Source: Paenibacillus sp. MAEPY2 (GTDB lineage Bacteria; Bacillota; Bacilli; Paenibacillales; Paenibacillaceae). From it: a DNA stretch of 64,000 bases. The translations under genes were made by a program, and so were the position numbers. The notes beneath the pieces are model-generated. The model made no database searches. It worked only from the letters and a program-made list of their open reading frames with translations, and was not told where the DNA came from. Shown here one piece after another: positions 63,979 to 64,000 of the stretch; the stretch's first letter is position 1, and the number at the start of each line of letters is the position of its first letter. The stretch is from NCBI RefSeq assembly GCF_000499205.1, contig NZ_AWUK01000012.1, positions 62,001 through 126,000 of the forward strand, in the 5' to 3' direction.

Positions 63979-64000
63979 TATAACGGATACCGGGGAGGGC

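Noticed and set aside
1-64000. CRISPR arrays, tRNA or rRNA genes, insertion sequences, prophage
   Set aside because: Looked for and not found: no regularly spaced repeats, no transposase or integrase motifs, no rRNA-like stretches, no cloverleaf recognised by eye.

Overview
The window reads as a chromosomal segment of a spore-forming, carbohydrate-degrading member of the Bacillales, most likely Paenibacillus or a close relative. The evidence is the Bacillus-like order of housekeeping genes (rsmD-coaD-ylbJ-ylbL-tmcAL-ylbN-rpmF; fapR-plsX-fabH-fabD-fabG-acpP-fabF-rnc-smc-ftsY; ylxM-ffh-rpsP-khpA-rimM-trmD; rplS), the sporulation gene ylbJ, strong AGGAGG-type ribosome binding sites with frequent TTG and GTG starts, and a large set of plant-polysaccharide genes with YesN/YesM-type and AraC-type regulators. 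The genus is inferred from gene content, not from a search.

Region 1 (1-12.7 kb) is a mixed accessory segment. It holds the tail of an alpha/beta hydrolase, a zinc-ribbon membrane protein, a methyltransferase, a BadF-type sugar kinase, a GNAT protein, a MarR regulator overlapping a large MMPL exporter, a GDSL hydrolase and an APH-fold kinase. On the minus strand are a TetM-family GTPase with a TPR membrane protein, and an AraC regulator. Region 2 (12.9-34.4 kb) is a sugar catabolic region: uxaB-uxaA for galacturonate, a WYL regulator, a GH42 beta-galactosidase divergent from its own AraC regulator, an esterase / GDSL esterase / SMP-30 operon, then a YesN/YesM two-component pair, a binding protein and two permeases of a sugar ABC importer, and a GH2 beta-galactosidase. 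Together these suit uptake and breakdown of acetylated galactan or rhamnogalacturonan fragments from pectin. Cre-like sites lie before uxaB and before the binding protein gene.

Region 3 (34.4-37.1 kb) is low-GC, poorly conserved and visibly decayed. It has small membrane proteins, a truncated gene fused tail-to-tail with a minus-strand gene, ORF remnants with frameshifts or a nonsense codon, a likely unassigned structured RNA with its own promoter and terminator on the minus strand, and two near-identical terminator units about 1.83 kb apart. This is the most unusual part of the window.

Region 4 (37.3-64 kb) is core: 16S rRNA methylation and CoA synthesis, sporulation and SepM-like protease genes, tRNA cytidine acetate ligase, L32, the FapR-controlled fatty acid and phospholipid operon with a clear FapR operator, RNase III, SMC, the SRP receptor and particle proteins, S16, KhpA, RimM, TrmD and L19. 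Two accessory insertions break the conserved order: a hemolysin-III family gene between ftsY and ylxM, and a beta-propeller protein plus a polysaccharide deacetylase between trmD and rplS. No rRNA, tRNA, CRISPR array, insertion sequence or prophage was recognised.
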